A stretch of DNA of 64,000 bases from Apiospora phragmitis (Eukaryota; Ascomycota; Sordariomycetes; Amphisphaeriales; Apiosporaceae): assembly GCA_038363925.1 (NCBI GenBank), contig JAQQWL010000006.1, forward strand, positions 2,398,501-2,462,500, read 5' to 3'. The notes under the pieces were generated by a model, which was not told the origin of the DNA, searched no databases, and worked only from the letters and a program-made list of their open reading frames with translations. The position numbers and the translations under genes were made by a program. Shown one piece after another: positions 21,994-33,364 of this stretch. Numbering within the stretch: position 1 is the stretch's first letter; every line of letters begins with the position of its first letter.

Positions 21994-23421
21994 CTAGACC
22001 TTGTAGAAACAAAACGCCAGATAGAAGTTGGCCACCTCCATTTCCTCAGGGGTGACTAACAACGCACCGCCTCCTCTTTCGCGGACTCCCATGCGCTCAC
22101 TCAGAGGCCCCAGTATGCGATCATCCTTTTCCGTCTCCCAAATCTCCTTGAAGCTCTGGTGGTATTGCAACTCGAGGTTGTAGTCTTCCGCCAGTGCGCG
22201 GAACGCGGGCCAGGGGACCACATATTCAGGTACTTCTTCGACAGCTTCGCTCAGGAAGAAGCTGTACTTCCAGCCAAAGGGAGGCCGGAAGACACCATCA
22301 GCTGGCGTCTTGCCCGGAAATCGCACCCGGTACATCTCATTGCCCCATTCTGCAGTCTCCTCTGCCTCACCCTCTTCTTTGTCGTCAGAAGACGGTGGCT
22401 CTCCCGTTGCCGCGCTGGCTTTCTTTGCGGCCATGCGTTCACTGAATTCAGTGACTCGCTCTCCGATAATATCGGAGTTGGGAATGCAGCCCAAGAAGCG
22501 GCCGCCTTTCTTCAGAGAATTTGATACGTTCTCCAGCATCCTGCGAGCTTTCTCTTCGGTCTCGAAGGCATAGTGCATGCAAAACATCATGCTGACAATG
22601 TCAAAACCGCCCTGGGGTGCTGGTCCAAAACCAACTTTCTGGATGACATCGATATCGCCAAGTGAACTGCCAAAACAATCTTTGACATGAAAGAATGCAT
22701 CGTAGAGGCGCGGTGGACGACCGCCCCTGTGGCCGCCCCTGCCGCCTCTCCCACCGCCACCGCGACTGCTCATATTGCGATAGCGATCTTGAGCTTGATC
22801 AATCGAGACCTCTGCGGGGTCAAGACCGACATACAGCGCGACATTCTGGGGTGCTTGCTGCCATTTGCCGAGATCACCTCCCTTGCCACAGCCAATATCG
22901 AGTACTAACAAGTCTTTGCCGGCGACGCCAGCAAGATCGCGCCCGTGCTCGTGCGCTCCCGGTGTATGATCCTCGTCGGGGGAGAACTTCTGGATGATTG
23001 TGCTCTTGACCCAATTGTTGAACACCCGTAGGCCCTTGATGTTGCTGTCCTTCTTTCTCCAGTCGCGGCCTCGCTCGGGGACGGCATTGTAATGTTGTCT
23101 GACGACGTCGTTGATAGCACCGCGCGCAGTCTGGGCTGCAGCGGCGGCAGCTTCTCTCTCGCGCTCGGCTTGACGATGCTTAATTTCGTCTATTTGGGCT
23201 TGTGTCATGCGGGCTCCTCGCCCGGGTTTCTTTTGTTTCCGCGGCGCAGGGTCCGAAGGCGACCGTGATCGTTGGCGCTTCTTGGCGGGCTGGAGTTTTC
23301 TGGCGTCAAAGGGTTCGGGTTGCGCGTCGTCATTGTCGCGCTCGTCGGCGGGTGCGCGACGTGTGTTGTTGTGGCTGCTGCTGCTGTTTTCGCGAGCAGG
23401 AGACCTCTCGTCGCTGCCCAT
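21994..23421 (-). CDS. abd1: mRNA cap guanine-N7 methyltransferase
   Basis: Single-exon gene of 475 residues. It transfers a methyl group from S-adenosylmethionine to N7 of the guanosine cap of nascent mRNA in the nucleus. The N-terminal ~130 residues are charged and disordered with basic nuclear-localisation-like stretches (KKRQRSRSP, PRKQKKPGR), as in other fungal ABD1 proteins. The class I methyltransferase fold follows: NNWVKSTIIQKF (cap/SAM entry), motif I VLDIGCGKGGDLGKW, DPAEVSIDQAQDRY, motif IV FDIVSMMFCMHYAFE, then KKGGRFLGCIPNSDII and the C-terminal YYLAF-like end FYLAFCFYKV. ATG at 23421 fits family length. Divergent from RPN7 across ~700 bp. Frame intact. Confidence 0.95.
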   Translation of the reverse strand: MGSDERSPARENSSSSHNNTRRAPADERDNDDAQPEPFDARKLQPAKKRQRSRSPSDPAPRKQKKPGRGARMTQAQIDEIKHRQAEREREAAAAAAQTARGAINDVVRQHYNAVPERGRDWRKKDSNIKGLRVFNNWVKSTIIQKFSPDEDHTPGAHEHGRDLAGVAGKDLLVLDIGCGKGGDLGKWQQAPQNVALYVGLDPAEVSIDQAQDRYRNMSSRGGGGRGGRGGHRGGRPPRLYDAFFHVKDCFGSSLGDIDVIQKVGFGPAPQGGFDIVSMMFCMHYAFETEEKARRMLENVSNSLKKGGRFLGCIPNSDIIGERVTEFSERMAAKKASAATGEPPSSDDKEEGEAEETAEWGNEMYRVRFPGKTPADGVFRPPFGWKYSFFLSEAVEEVPEYVVPWPAFRALAEDYNLELQYHQSFKEIWETEKDDRILGPLSERMGVRERGGGALLVTPEEMEVANFYLAFCFYKV

Positions 23422-24117
23422 TGTGCGCTAGGCTGGCGGAATACGAGGTCGGTGGTATGGTTTTGTGCGGTTGTATCTGTCAAGATGATGAATAAATCTT
23501 TGAGCAGAAATGGTCTTGCGAGAGGAATACGGAGAATGTGACCAACGAATTAGTTGTATGCAAGTATGTACCAATTATGCGAGTCGCGAAAGAGAAAGAT
23601 GGATGGAAAGGAAAGCTGCACCCCGGAATGCTCCCATCCACTATTACCTGACCTTTCCCTGACGCTAATAATCATCCCATACAAGGAAGGTCACTGGCTC
23701 TCTGGCAGAGTCTGGTTTCTTTAGGTGTGGATCATCGGACAACGGAAGGGAGTACGTACCTGAGGCTCAAGATCCGACCCATCAAAGCTCAGTCAAGCAG
23801 TTTGATTGGCCGACTGCTCAGTGGCATTACGCGAGCTGTCTGCCGCCTTGCACCTTCCCGGCAGCGCAGCAGCTGTTGCGAACGAACCGCTAGAACCCAT
23901 CATCTGTACGAGGCTGGCAAACAGCTTTGGGGAACCATTCACTTTCATCACCAACAACCTCCGTTTTATTACCCTCTCCCTCCCTTCGACCACTTGATTG
24001 TCACTGTCATTAAGGGCTTCTTGTTGGATTTCAGGATACTGGCTGAAGTCTTGTATCCTTTCGACCTCCGCTCCGTCCTCCCCTCTCAAGCGACTTTCGT
24101 CTTCAACCGCCGCCACC
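23422..24117. promoter_or_regulatory. Divergent promoter region between abd1 and rpn7
   Basis: 696 bp shared by two outward-facing housekeeping genes. The rpn7 start sits in an optimal context (GCCGCCACCATGG). No proteasome-associated control element (PACE) was identified with confidence. No other gene is seen. Confidence 0.5.
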
Positions 24118-25737
24118 ATGGGCTCCGATCCGCAGTACGCCAAATGGCCTCTGCTGCCGCTGGCGCAGCATGTCTTCACCCTCACAAACTCATACGCTAC
24201 CCGTCCTGCCCAACAGTCCTCCATTAAGAGCCTGCAAGATGCTATCAGCGAACACAAGATGGCCCCGCTATACAAATACCTGGCACACCCGACCGAAGGA
24301 ATCTTGAACCTGGCGGGCGAGGGAAGTGCATCCTCCGCACCCCAAAAGCCCGTCAGCCGGAAGCCCAGCAATGCCGGTATGCTGGCGAACAAGGCTTCTA
24401 CGGGTGCAAGTTTACCGTGGGATGAGGAGGTATACAACAAACTGAAGGCCGAGAACGACAAGGAACTGGAGGCCTTCCAGAAGGAGGAGGATGACGCCGT
24501 TGAACAGGCTGGCGACACGGAGATCATGGCCGCGAGGGGGAAGCGAGCTGAGTACTTCGCCAAGATCGGTGATAAGGTTCGCCTGCCCTCTCAAACGTTG
24601 TTGTCGTGTGACCATAGATGCTGACCAATTACGCAGGATAAAGCGATAACAGCGTACGAGGATCTCTCTGAGAAGACCGGTATCCTTGGCACCAAGATCG
24701 ATATCGTCCTCGCCATAATCCGCCTGGGCCTCTTCTACGGCGACAAGGTCCTTGTGAAGAAGCACGTCGCACGGGCGAAGGCCCTGGTCGAGAGCGGAGG
24801 TGACTGGGACCGCCGAAACCGCCTCAAGGCCTACGAGGGCCTGCACCTCCTGACCGTCCGATCCTACAACCTCGCGGCCCCTCTGCTGCTCGACTCGCTG
24901 TCCACTTTCACTTCGTACGAGCTGTGCACATACTCCAACCTGGTCGTCTACTCCGTCCTCGCCGGCTCGGTATCTCTGAAGCGCGTGGACTTCAAGAGCA
25001 AGGTCGTGGATGCTCCTGAGATCAAGGCCATTCTCGGCGCCGACGGTGACGACAAGCTGAATGCACTCAGTGGTGCTCTGTCCGCCGGACCTGGCGCCGA
25101 GGACGCTGAAATGACGGACGCTAAGGCCGAATCCGCCAGGGAAGCGCCCAAGGGCACCACTGTGGTCAACCTGACTACGCTGGGTACCAGCACTGACCAG
25201 CCCGAGAGCGAGATGGCTGTCGACTTTTCGCCTCTCGCCCAGCTCGTGAACAGCCTGTACACCGGCCACTACAAGCTGTTCTTCCAGGCGTTGGCGCATG
25301 TCGAGGAGCAGTTCTTGACCCAGGACCGATACCTGCACGAGCACAAGAACTGGTTCATTCGGGAGATGCGTCTACGTGCCTACCAGCAGCTCCTGCAAAG
25401 CTACCGGGTCGTCGGTCTGGAGAGCATGGCGAATGATTTCGGTGTCACTGTAGATTTCTTGGACCGGTATGCAAAACCCTATTTTCTTCAGCCAATCCAT
25501 GGCGGTCAAGCATGTATTGAAAGCTAATTGTAAATCTAGTGATCTCGCCAAGTTCATCGCAGGCGGCCGCATTCCTGCACCATTGACCGCGTAACGGGCA
25601 AGGGCATCATCGAGACCAACCGCCCCGACGACAAGAACAAGCAGTACCAGGACGTTGTCAAGCAGGGTGATCAGCTTATCACCAAGCTGCAGAAGTACGG
25701 CCAGGCCGTTCGTCTGCGTGGTAGTGAGAGGGCATAA
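24118..25737 (+). CDS. rpn7: 26S proteasome regulatory subunit RPN7 (PSMD6), with a one-base frameshift near the C-terminus
   Basis: RPN7 is a PCI-domain subunit of the 19S lid that helps assemble the lid and position the deubiquitinase RPN11. Exons: 24118-24576, 24637-25466, 25540-25737, with introns 24577-24636 (weak GTTCGC donor) and 25467-25539. Visible features are the N-terminal KWPLLPLAQHVF, helical repeats (GDKDKAITAYEDLSEKTG, IDIVLAIIRLGLFYGD), RRNRLKAYEGLHLL, and the PCI core (HKNWFIREMRLRAYQQLLQSY). An Ala/Glu/Thr-rich insert lies around residues 310-350. In the last exon the frame reads GGRIP and then closes at TAA 25592-25594. Dropping into the next frame gives CTIDRVTGKGIIETNRPDDK and a normal RPN7 end at TAA 25735-25737, so one C appears missing near 25574. 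As RPN7 is essential in yeast, an assembly error is the simplest reading. Confidence 0.93.
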
Positions 25738-26139
25738 ACGCTGCCTCGCGATTCTGCTTTTCCGGGTACGGAGAAAGGAGCATTGGCGTATATGCTAATA
25801 AAAGATGTGTACCATTACTGAGATAGACGACGCTCAAAAAGATACATCATGATGAATTGCAAGATATCTTGGCATGAGTGGTGATTTCCTTTGTAAATTC
25901 AAGTGCGTCCTTGCATGATCTACGAATCTATCCGTAAAACTAGTCGCTTCTGTAGGTGCCCCTAGACTGTCTATCTATTTTGAACAGTCGCGATGCTCGA
26001 ACAGGCACTGATCATCAACCTTCGTATGCAAATGCTCCGTTATGCATGGTCCTCGTGAATTTTCCTGGAAATCAACGCAACCCTCAGTTTATCCTAGTGA
26101 AGTAAAGTTCCCTCGCGGCCTTCACAGGGCGGCAGCAGT
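25738..26139. other. Intergenic region between rpn7 and alanine aminotransferase (convergent 3' ends)
   Basis: 402 bp holding the two 3' UTRs. An AATAAA-like signal (CTAATAAAAGATG) is present at about 25795-25805 downstream of rpn7. Nothing else is seen. Confidence 0.55.
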
Positions 26140-27672
26140 TTACCGGAACTCGTCCATGAACTCCTTGTGGAATTTCTGGATGCTGCCAACCCACTCGGTG
26201 CCGGGCGCCAAGAAGGTGGTCCGGAAGTGGAGGGTGCCCTCCTTCTGGCCGAAGCCGGAGCCGGGCACGACGCAGACGCCCGTGGCCTCGAGCATGCGCA
26301 TGCAATAGAACTCGTCGGGCTCGCGGCCGTCCTTCTTGGCGGCCTCGACGGCCTTGGCGGGCAGGTTGATGGTGGGGAAGAGGTACATGGAGCCCTGGGG
26401 CTCGCCGCACTCGACGCCCTCCATGTGCTGGAAGGCGTCGTAGAGGGCGAAGGCGCGCTTCTTGAGGCCCTCGAAGATGCCCGTGTACTCCTGGTTGTAG
26501 AGCTCGTACGAGGGGTCGCCCTTCTTGGGCGGGTTGACCATGAGCTCGACGAGGCACTGGCCGACGACGGGGGCGCACAGGGTGATGGAGACGAACTTGT
26601 AGATCTCGGCCTCGACCTCGGGCTCGAAGCCGATGAGCTCGAAGTAGCCGCCGCGGTGGCCGCACTCGCCCACCATGCCCTTGGAGACGGAGTGCAGCGA
26701 GGCCAGCTCGACGCCCTGGTACTTGCCGGGGTTCTCCTTCTGCAGCTTCAGGAGGGCGCAGCGGAACGAGTGGAAGGTGCCCTTGAACACGTTGGTCTGG
26801 TAGACCTCGTCGGCGATGACGACGAGCTTCTCCTGGTCGGCGAACTCGAGCACGGATCGCACGTCCTCCTCGGACAGCGAGGCGCCCGTGGGGTTGCCCG
26901 GGTTGATGATGACGATGGCGCGCACATCGGTGCCCTCCTTCTTGGCCTTCTCGTAGGCCTCCTTGATGGTCTCGAGGGAGGTGCCCCAGTGGGCGTGCTC
27001 GTCCAGGTAGTACGGGACGCAGGTCGCGTTAAGCACGGCGAGCGAGGCGGTGTACAAGGGGTACTGCGGAATGGGGACGAGGATGCCGGTCTTGGGGCCG
27101 GCGCAGATGATGTTCAGGAGGGTGTTGACACCAGAGGATGCACCGCCCGAAAGGTAAATGTGGGACGGATCGGCAGGAAAGCCATCTCGCTCTGGATCGG
27201 GCAGGTTACATTAGTCACGGAAAAGCTACACACATGCATGCATATCTACACGGCTGTCCGAGCTGGGCAAGGACTTACCCTCCAGGAACTTGGTAATGCT
27301 CTCTTTGATCGCAGGAACACCAGCACTGGCGCTGTAGGCACCGACATTGCCGACATGGCTCAGCAATGACTGCGCGCGCTCAATGACATCCGACTTGTAT
27401 CCCAGGTGCTCGATCAGGATCTCTTTCTTTTCCAGAAGGAGAGGGTTCTCGAGCAGACTCAGCACCTGGCGGAAGAAGGTTATGGGCTTCTGGTCGAGCT
27501 GTTGCGGGTTGCCGATGTTGGCACTGATGACCTGGTCGAAGGGAAGGTCTTTGGCCTCGCCCTTGCGGATCTTGGCGCGGTACTCCTCGGACTTGACGGC
27601 CAGCTCGCCGCGGACGGCGTACTTGGCCTCAATCACGTTCGGGTTGATGTTGTTTATGTTGAGCCGAGTCAT
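26140..27672 (-). CDS. Alanine aminotransferase (glutamate-pyruvate transaminase)
   Basis: PLP-dependent fold-type I enzyme interconverting alanine + 2-oxoglutarate and pyruvate + glutamate. Two exons, 27672-27279 and 27191-26140, separated by an 87-bp intron (GTAAGT donor). Family features are the N-terminal AKYAVRGELAVKSEEYR, NIGNPQQLDQKPITFFRQVLSL, SGGASSGVNTLL, PIPQYPLYTAS, NPGNPTGASL, ADEVYQ, the PLP-lysine loop SLHSVSKGMVGECGHRGG, and FCMRMLEATGV-like CMRMLEATGVCVVPGSGFGQ near the end. ATG 27672 gives a cytosolic-length protein. The frame stays open upstream for ~150 codons with Ser/Pro/Arg-rich residues (PFGRHNPRNFHGSNS just before the ATG), so a mitochondrial presequence from an upstream start is possible. 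Frame intact. Confidence 0.92.
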
Positions 27673-29311
27673 CGCGTAGGAGGTCGAGTTACTGCCGTGA
27701 AAGTTTCGTGGGTTGTGCCTGCCGAAAGGAGTGCGGGATGGAGGGGTAATAGATAAAAGTGACGATGGTGGGGAAGCTGGAGCGCAAAAGTTGGTTAACA
27801 AATCTTCTTCGTTCACCGAGCGACGCGACGGATAATAATAACTGGGCTGGCTACAGAATGGGGCACCTTGGGACAAGCTAGGAAAAGAAGTCGGCGGTAT
27901 CAATGTGGAAGGTGCAGGCGAAGAAATGCCTCTCTCTCTCTCTCTATCCCCCATGCGATAATGACACACTTGGTGACACAGACAAGGAGAGGAACAAGCC
28001 CCCCCGCGATCTACTGCATGATGATCCTTCGAATGGACGGACGGCAGTTGGGACTCATTGACAGCGCCTCGTCCTTCTGCGACGGTGTACGAAAGCAGGC
28101 GGCAGATGGGCGATGCAGGGGTCATCGGATCGGGACCCTTGATCAGGAATGGTAGGGTATGACCCGACCAGATCTGCCTTTACCGCGTTCCATCGCTTCC
28201 ATCGCCGCCCTGCCTTAGTAGACAAGATGTGCTTTCGGTCGGTGAATCATCGAGTTGACAGGTCAGGTTGGCCTTGGGATCCACGAATTTGGCTTGTAAA
28301 ACCGTGGAGCTGGGAGTTGTTTTGCGGGTTCGTCCCAAGCTTCGCTGGTGTGTGTCATGGTGCTAGTGGTCATTTTGTGTGTGTCGATGATGTCGAAACC
28401 GGATAGCCAAGGTGAAGAAGAGATCTTAGTAGGCTGCTTAGGGGTCTTTTCTTCAGTGCGGCGCGGCGGGCGTTGGTGGAGCTAAGAAAGTTCGCGGGGG
28501 CAGGGCGCAGGTATTAATTATTAGTCCCCCTTGGGGCCAGAGGTGAGATCAAATATGACCATCCCACCGCCTCCCAAACACAAATCAAATCAAACGCAAT
28601 GCACTGTCATATCGACAGCCACGGAAAACCGAAAATGGGATGTTCCATTACCTGAAGAGAAAGCGCGCACCCCACGCTTTGGGTTGGACGCGTGACATGT
28701 TTGCTTTGTCGGCCATGACGAAACCATGGCGGCAGCTGCTCGAGCTCGGCGACTTGTGGCAGTGGCATGCGACCACATCTTGGATGTCGCTACTACCATG
28801 TTGGGCAAGCGAAGCCCAGTTCTTTTTGTTATGTTGTGTTCGGGAGAACAATTAATAAGGAAAGTATAATTCTGATGTAGTGTACGTTTGCCAGTCGAAA
28901 TGTAGGCAGGTAAACTGGCCGTGAAGCGGAGGGGAAAAAGCAAGCAGTGAATTGGCTTTTCTCTCCCGCCTCCCTGTACTCCCAACCTTATCGGCGCTTA
29001 CCACTCCTCATTTGAAGGTTGCTGGCATTCCCTGCCCACGTGGGCAGGCCACTTTGTCTCTGCAACAAGACAAATATCCCCCAGTTCTTCTACCCAAGGG
29101 AGCCTTGACAAGCGACATTTCAATGGAGGTACGCAAGGTGGATTTAGCCGGACTTAAGCAATTGCATTCACATCATACCGTTGCGTTCTTTTTTGTCATA
29201 TTTCATTAATACTTTACCTACTTCTGTTTACTCCTTATAAACTGAAAACAAATCGCGAGAGAGAAACAGATGGGCTGAAGAAGCACTGAAAACAAACCAG
29301 CTACTGGACTC
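27673..29311. other. Intergenic region with long 5' UTR of alanine aminotransferase and no other gene
   Basis: Holds the promoter and 5' leader of the aminotransferase, with a short (CT)n tract near 27931-27946. The rest (28.1-29.3 kb) shows only short frames without recognisable domains. The C-terminal side ends at the stop of the membrane-protein gene. Confidence 0.5.
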
Positions 29312-30278
29312 TTACCTAGGCTCGTTGGGGAACCCCCAATACATCTGGTAGTACCTCCCAGCAAATCGAAAGCCCCTGTCCACCATCCACCAGACATTAA
29401 GCGGCAAGTACGCAAACATGAACATCATTAGGTCCTTGTGTCGCTTGTCGTCGGCGCAGGGGGAGCAAGAGGTGATTCAACACCGCGAAAGTAAATGCCA
29501 AGACGTCGGAAATCCATATACACTGACCTCTCACCTTACGAAACCAGAGGGCATCATCCGCGAATTCATGGATGTTGCCGTAGCTTGAGTTGCGGCGCAT
29601 CGTGAACACTGTTGCTGCTTTCCGGACAGCCGTTGAGACCAACGTGACCAGCAGGCACCATGTACCAAAAGTGATGAACAGTATAGCATTGTTCAGGGGG
29701 TGCATACCCCAACGCGGCCTCATACACGTGAGGAGCTCGTCACTTTGAAGCCATGGGAGTAGCTGGCTTTGGAACCAAATCATCGCAATCATGATCCCCA
29801 ACTGGACACCCTTCCACAGACAGAGGAAAAATATAACCACGACCTGCTCCCAAGTGCTTGCCTCCCATTCTTGCAGGGGGACCGCAGGAATTGGATTGTT
29901 AGCAGCAGGTGGCGCGGCAGGCCCATTGCCGCCAACGGGCTGGAGCTCGATGTCGCCCTCATGCTCGGGAGGAGGCGTGGGAGCTCTGTCACTAGCCACC
30001 CGAGCAAGATGTCGATAGTCCACATACATCTTCCGAAATGCACTTACTCCCCATGCGACGAGTGGGACGATAATCACACAGGCGTACAGGATATAGACCC
30101 AGGGCCCATAGAACTGCTCGTGGTCTGGGTATTCGGGTATTCCCCTTGCCGTGCTGGCGGGGAGCTGGGTGGGAATGAGACCATGAGCACCGTCGATCTC
30201 CGAGGTCCTCAAGGTAGAGATATTCTTCCCGTTGAAGGACGTGTTACCTAGGAGCTTTACCACAATAAAGCCGTCCAT
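29312..30278 (-). CDS. Multi-pass membrane protein of unknown function
   Basis: Two exons, 30278-29535 and 29443-29312 (intron 29444-29534), 291 residues. After an N-terminal ~55 residues there is a hydrophobic segment (WVYILYACVIIVPLVAWGV). A Pro/Glu-rich cytosol-type linker follows (PTPPPEHEGD, PVGGNGPAAPP). Two further hydrophobic segments (VVVIFFLCLWKGVQLGIMIA and AILFITFGTWCLLVTLVS) and a short hydrophobic C-terminal segment in exon 2 (MMFMFAYLPLNVWWM) make about four membrane passes. Exon 2 was chosen because splicing GTGAGAGG..GACAAG gives a hydrophobic, then aromatic C-terminus ending at a stop inside a GTAAG context. No family is recognised; a fungus-restricted protein is likely. Confidence 0.7.
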
Positions 30279-32464
30279 CTTAGCGGTTGTCAGTGGTTGA
30301 AAGACTGAGTGATGGTAGTAGATCTTGAGGTTCTTCTGATGAAGTTGTTATTATCCAGCCGGATTGCGTTTGTGGGTGAGTTGGACTGTATGTGGTAAAG
30401 GACATAGATCAAGCCCCAATATGTATACCAGTCTGTGAGCGAGCATTAACTAAGGACTATTATCTTCTTTCGAAAACAAATTCTTCGTTTCCGCGAGAAC
30501 ATAATAGCTGTTTTGAGGAGACGGCAACAGTCCATTGTTCACGAATTGTTTCGTCGTGGTAGGGGCCCCTTACAATGACAATGTTCAACCCCCTTTATTC
30601 GGTATCAATGAACAATGCGAGGACAAACTCTCACTGCTGTTGGGTAATTTTCGGACCATGCTCCTTATGCAGGTTGATGTATGCCATTTGGTTCTGTTAG
30701 ATCCTCTAAAAGATGGACATCGTGTATCGATTTACCAGCGCTTCATGAGTGGTTGTCACACACTGGAACTGGTGCCGATGAGCCTATGGTCATTGATTTG
30801 CCTACTTCTCTACAATACTTGCGTGGATCAGACCAATGTCCCTGGTACGTCTGTTACTGGTGTTATATATCTCTTGGTTTGTGTCTAATCGCTGTACTTC
30901 GTGAGTCTATGATGCTAATCAAGCCAAATAGGTGGCCTGTTTGGACCAAAGTTAGGTTAACACAGACAATATTGCACTTGTGGTGTCGAGGCAGTGATAT
31001 ATCACTTGTATTGTTATACTCATTGAGTACAATGTGCCTCTGCCGCCTCCAGAGACCGAACCATTACATATTTGCATGGATACGTGCCCATATCTAAGAA
31101 ATGGCGCTTAAGTGGACGAAATACTATATGGAGAGTATACTGTTGGTAATATCTAAGCTGGGCCTCAAAGGATCTCACTGTAAGGGGCCTTGCACGTTTT
31201 CTCTATATGGTTGTCACTCAGTACAGATTGTCTTTTGGCTAATGATTCAAAAGCATACACAGTCGATGTAGCCATATCAGACTTGGCAGCGATATCATTT
31301 GCATAGTCTCAGTGATTCATCATTGCTGGATTTAAGTTCGAGTATACTCGGGTTTCGCCTACCGCGCAGAAAACTTAACTCAACTACACTATGAAGCAGT
31401 ATCTTCATAGTAGGGAGAACGAAGATGTTAACAGACTTCTACTATGACCGCCATATCCGTTTTGCTACTGCAAAGACCTACTACTAGATGGGTGGTTCCG
31501 ATATTGAACCCAGCTGAGAAAATGACAAAGGCTATGGCGGTTGGTTCGGCGATTTCAGTAATAATACGAATAACGCCAATTGACAAAAGAATGGCAAAAA
31601 GAACAATCCCATTGGAAGAAAATGGGGAACTAAGGCGTGGGTTAGGCCTAATTGTCATGTGCTGCAGAGACGGGACAGAGATGATGACTGCAGCAATCCT
31701 TGTCTCACTGTGTGCGCGGGTTCCCGAGTTCCCGGTTCTATACTGAAGGGGCTTTGTGTTTTAAGTCATCGTTGCTTGAATATAATGCAGGAAGTATAGT
31801 AGTGTTTCAGCGACGCTCGGTGATTTCTACTATGTTTAATGATGTGTAACGTGTCTCTCATCTGTTATCGAGCATATCTCAACTTAAAATCTCATTCGAC
31901 ACACCCCCGAACCTGTCGTCCGGGGGATCTGAGACAAAAACCACCCAAAGATCCCGGGGCTGGGTCTTGGTCTTGCCCTGTGATAGTCACATTCCTTCAT
32001 CAACTTCCTGCTGCGTATTCGGATCTGCATTCTCCAGATCGCACCGCCTGACTTTCGCTGCAATCCATACAAGTAGTGGTGGTGTGCCTCATTATGCTGT
32101 CATCCCGGTGCATTTGTAAGACATGCATGCCCCTTAGCGCTTCAACTTGCCTGTGGTAACCTGGGGAGGGAGGGGCCGGCCCGTTGATCACCGTGTTTCG
32201 TTCCCGAATTGCAGTAAGGTCGAACTTGCATGGTGCAGTCTCAGTGGAATTGCAGTGACGGCACGTCAGGGCCGATCAACATCATAGATCGTTCATGTAT
32301 GTAAACTCTCTGGCGTTGATGCGTCACTGACTTCTCGATTCGATATTTCACCAGCCAGTCAATATCAAACAACTTCCCACCGGCCTAGATTTCGACACAG
32401 AAGAAATCGAGCCAATCTGTCCAGGATATCCCATCGGCGAGCTTTTATCCTTGATCATCCAGCC
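30279..32464. other. Long intergenic region, no gene recognised
   Basis: About 2.2 kb of moderately AT-rich DNA. The open frames (for example around 30535-31100 and 31428-31746) lack any domain, biased codon use or conserved motif that I can recognise. It contains the promoter of the FSH-type hydrolase at its right end. Confidence 0.5.
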
Positions 32465-33364
32465 ATGAAGTTTCTGTGCCTTCATGGCGCGTATGGCAGC
32501 GCCAAGGTAGGTATCACGTTGTTGGGGTGTAGAGTGTCTCCTTGAATATGTGCCGCGGTTTGCTGATCGTGTCTTCCAAGAATTTCCAAGCCCAACTTAG
32601 CCCATTCTTGGACGAGGTGAAGGACAGGGCCGAGTATAGCTTCATGTGGATTGATGGCATTCACGAGACGGCGCCGCCGGACGGCTTCCAAGACTACTTT
32701 AGGGCGGCCCCTTGGCACCGTCACATCAAGTTTGAGGCGGCCAACTTCCTGAAGAGAATTCGCCAATTTCCACAAGAGCAGCGCGCCGAGGACTCGATAT
32801 GGTTTCTTCTCGCCGGAGAGCAACTCATCCCCGCCGAGTCACTGACGGAGGCATTGGAAAGGATCTTCAAGATTCTGGACGAAGACTCCGAAATCACTGT
32901 ACGTTTTGTCATGCTGTGCATCCAAAGGGGGGGGGGGGTTCAGGCTAATCATGGGCTCACAGGGACTCATTGGCTACTCAGAGGGATCCATGATCGCCGC
33001 CAGCCTCGTTCTCGAGGAGCAGCGGCGGCGGAAAGAGCACGGGACGTTGCGGAGCATTGAACGTGCCGTCTTCTTCGCTGGCTGGCCGCCTATGGCTGTT
33101 GTCGATGGCCAGGCCCGCCTCGTTCTCTTGGACTCGCCCGACGATTTCATTGATATACCGACATTCCATGTCATTAGGTGCAACGACCCCTACCTCAATA
33201 GCTCCATGTCCTTGTACACGGCATGCGATGAGGACTGTGCCGAGATGCTCGATCATGGGCAGGGTCATACGGTCCCTCGCGGCCCGCGCACGATGAAAGA
33301 ACTGATCACCGTGCTGGACAAGTTCCTGGACACCAACAAGGACTTCCAATTCGAGGACAATTGA
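32465..33364 (+). CDS. FSH-family serine hydrolase (DUF341; LovG/FSH1-like), putative PKS off-loading partner
   Basis: Three exons: 32465-32506, 32581-32898, 32963-33364 (introns 32507-32580 and 32899-32962, the latter with a run of about ten G near 32928), 253 residues. An alpha/beta hydrolase fold starts MKFLCLHG (oxyanion-side strand) followed by NFQAQLSPFLDE. The nucleophile elbow GYSEGS (Ser) is directly after intron 2. A late GHTVPRG supplies the likely catalytic His and a HVIRCNDPY strand precedes it. FSH proteins of this size include LovG and other hydrolases that release or edit polyketides from reducing PKSs. The gene lies 1.4 kb upstream of and co-oriented with the reducing PKS, consistent with that role, but general esterase activity is equally possible. 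Frame intact. Confidence 0.85.

Noticed and set aside
26167..27369. Long plus-strand open frame of 400 codons opposite alanine aminotransferase
   Set aside because: Shadow of the GC-rich real gene on the other strand; Leu/Gly/Asp/Val-rich composition typical of antisense frames.
30535..31746. Open frames in the 30.3-32.4 kb gap considered as small genes
   Set aside because: No domains, no coding bias, inconsistent with intron signals; look like chance frames in AT-rich DNA.
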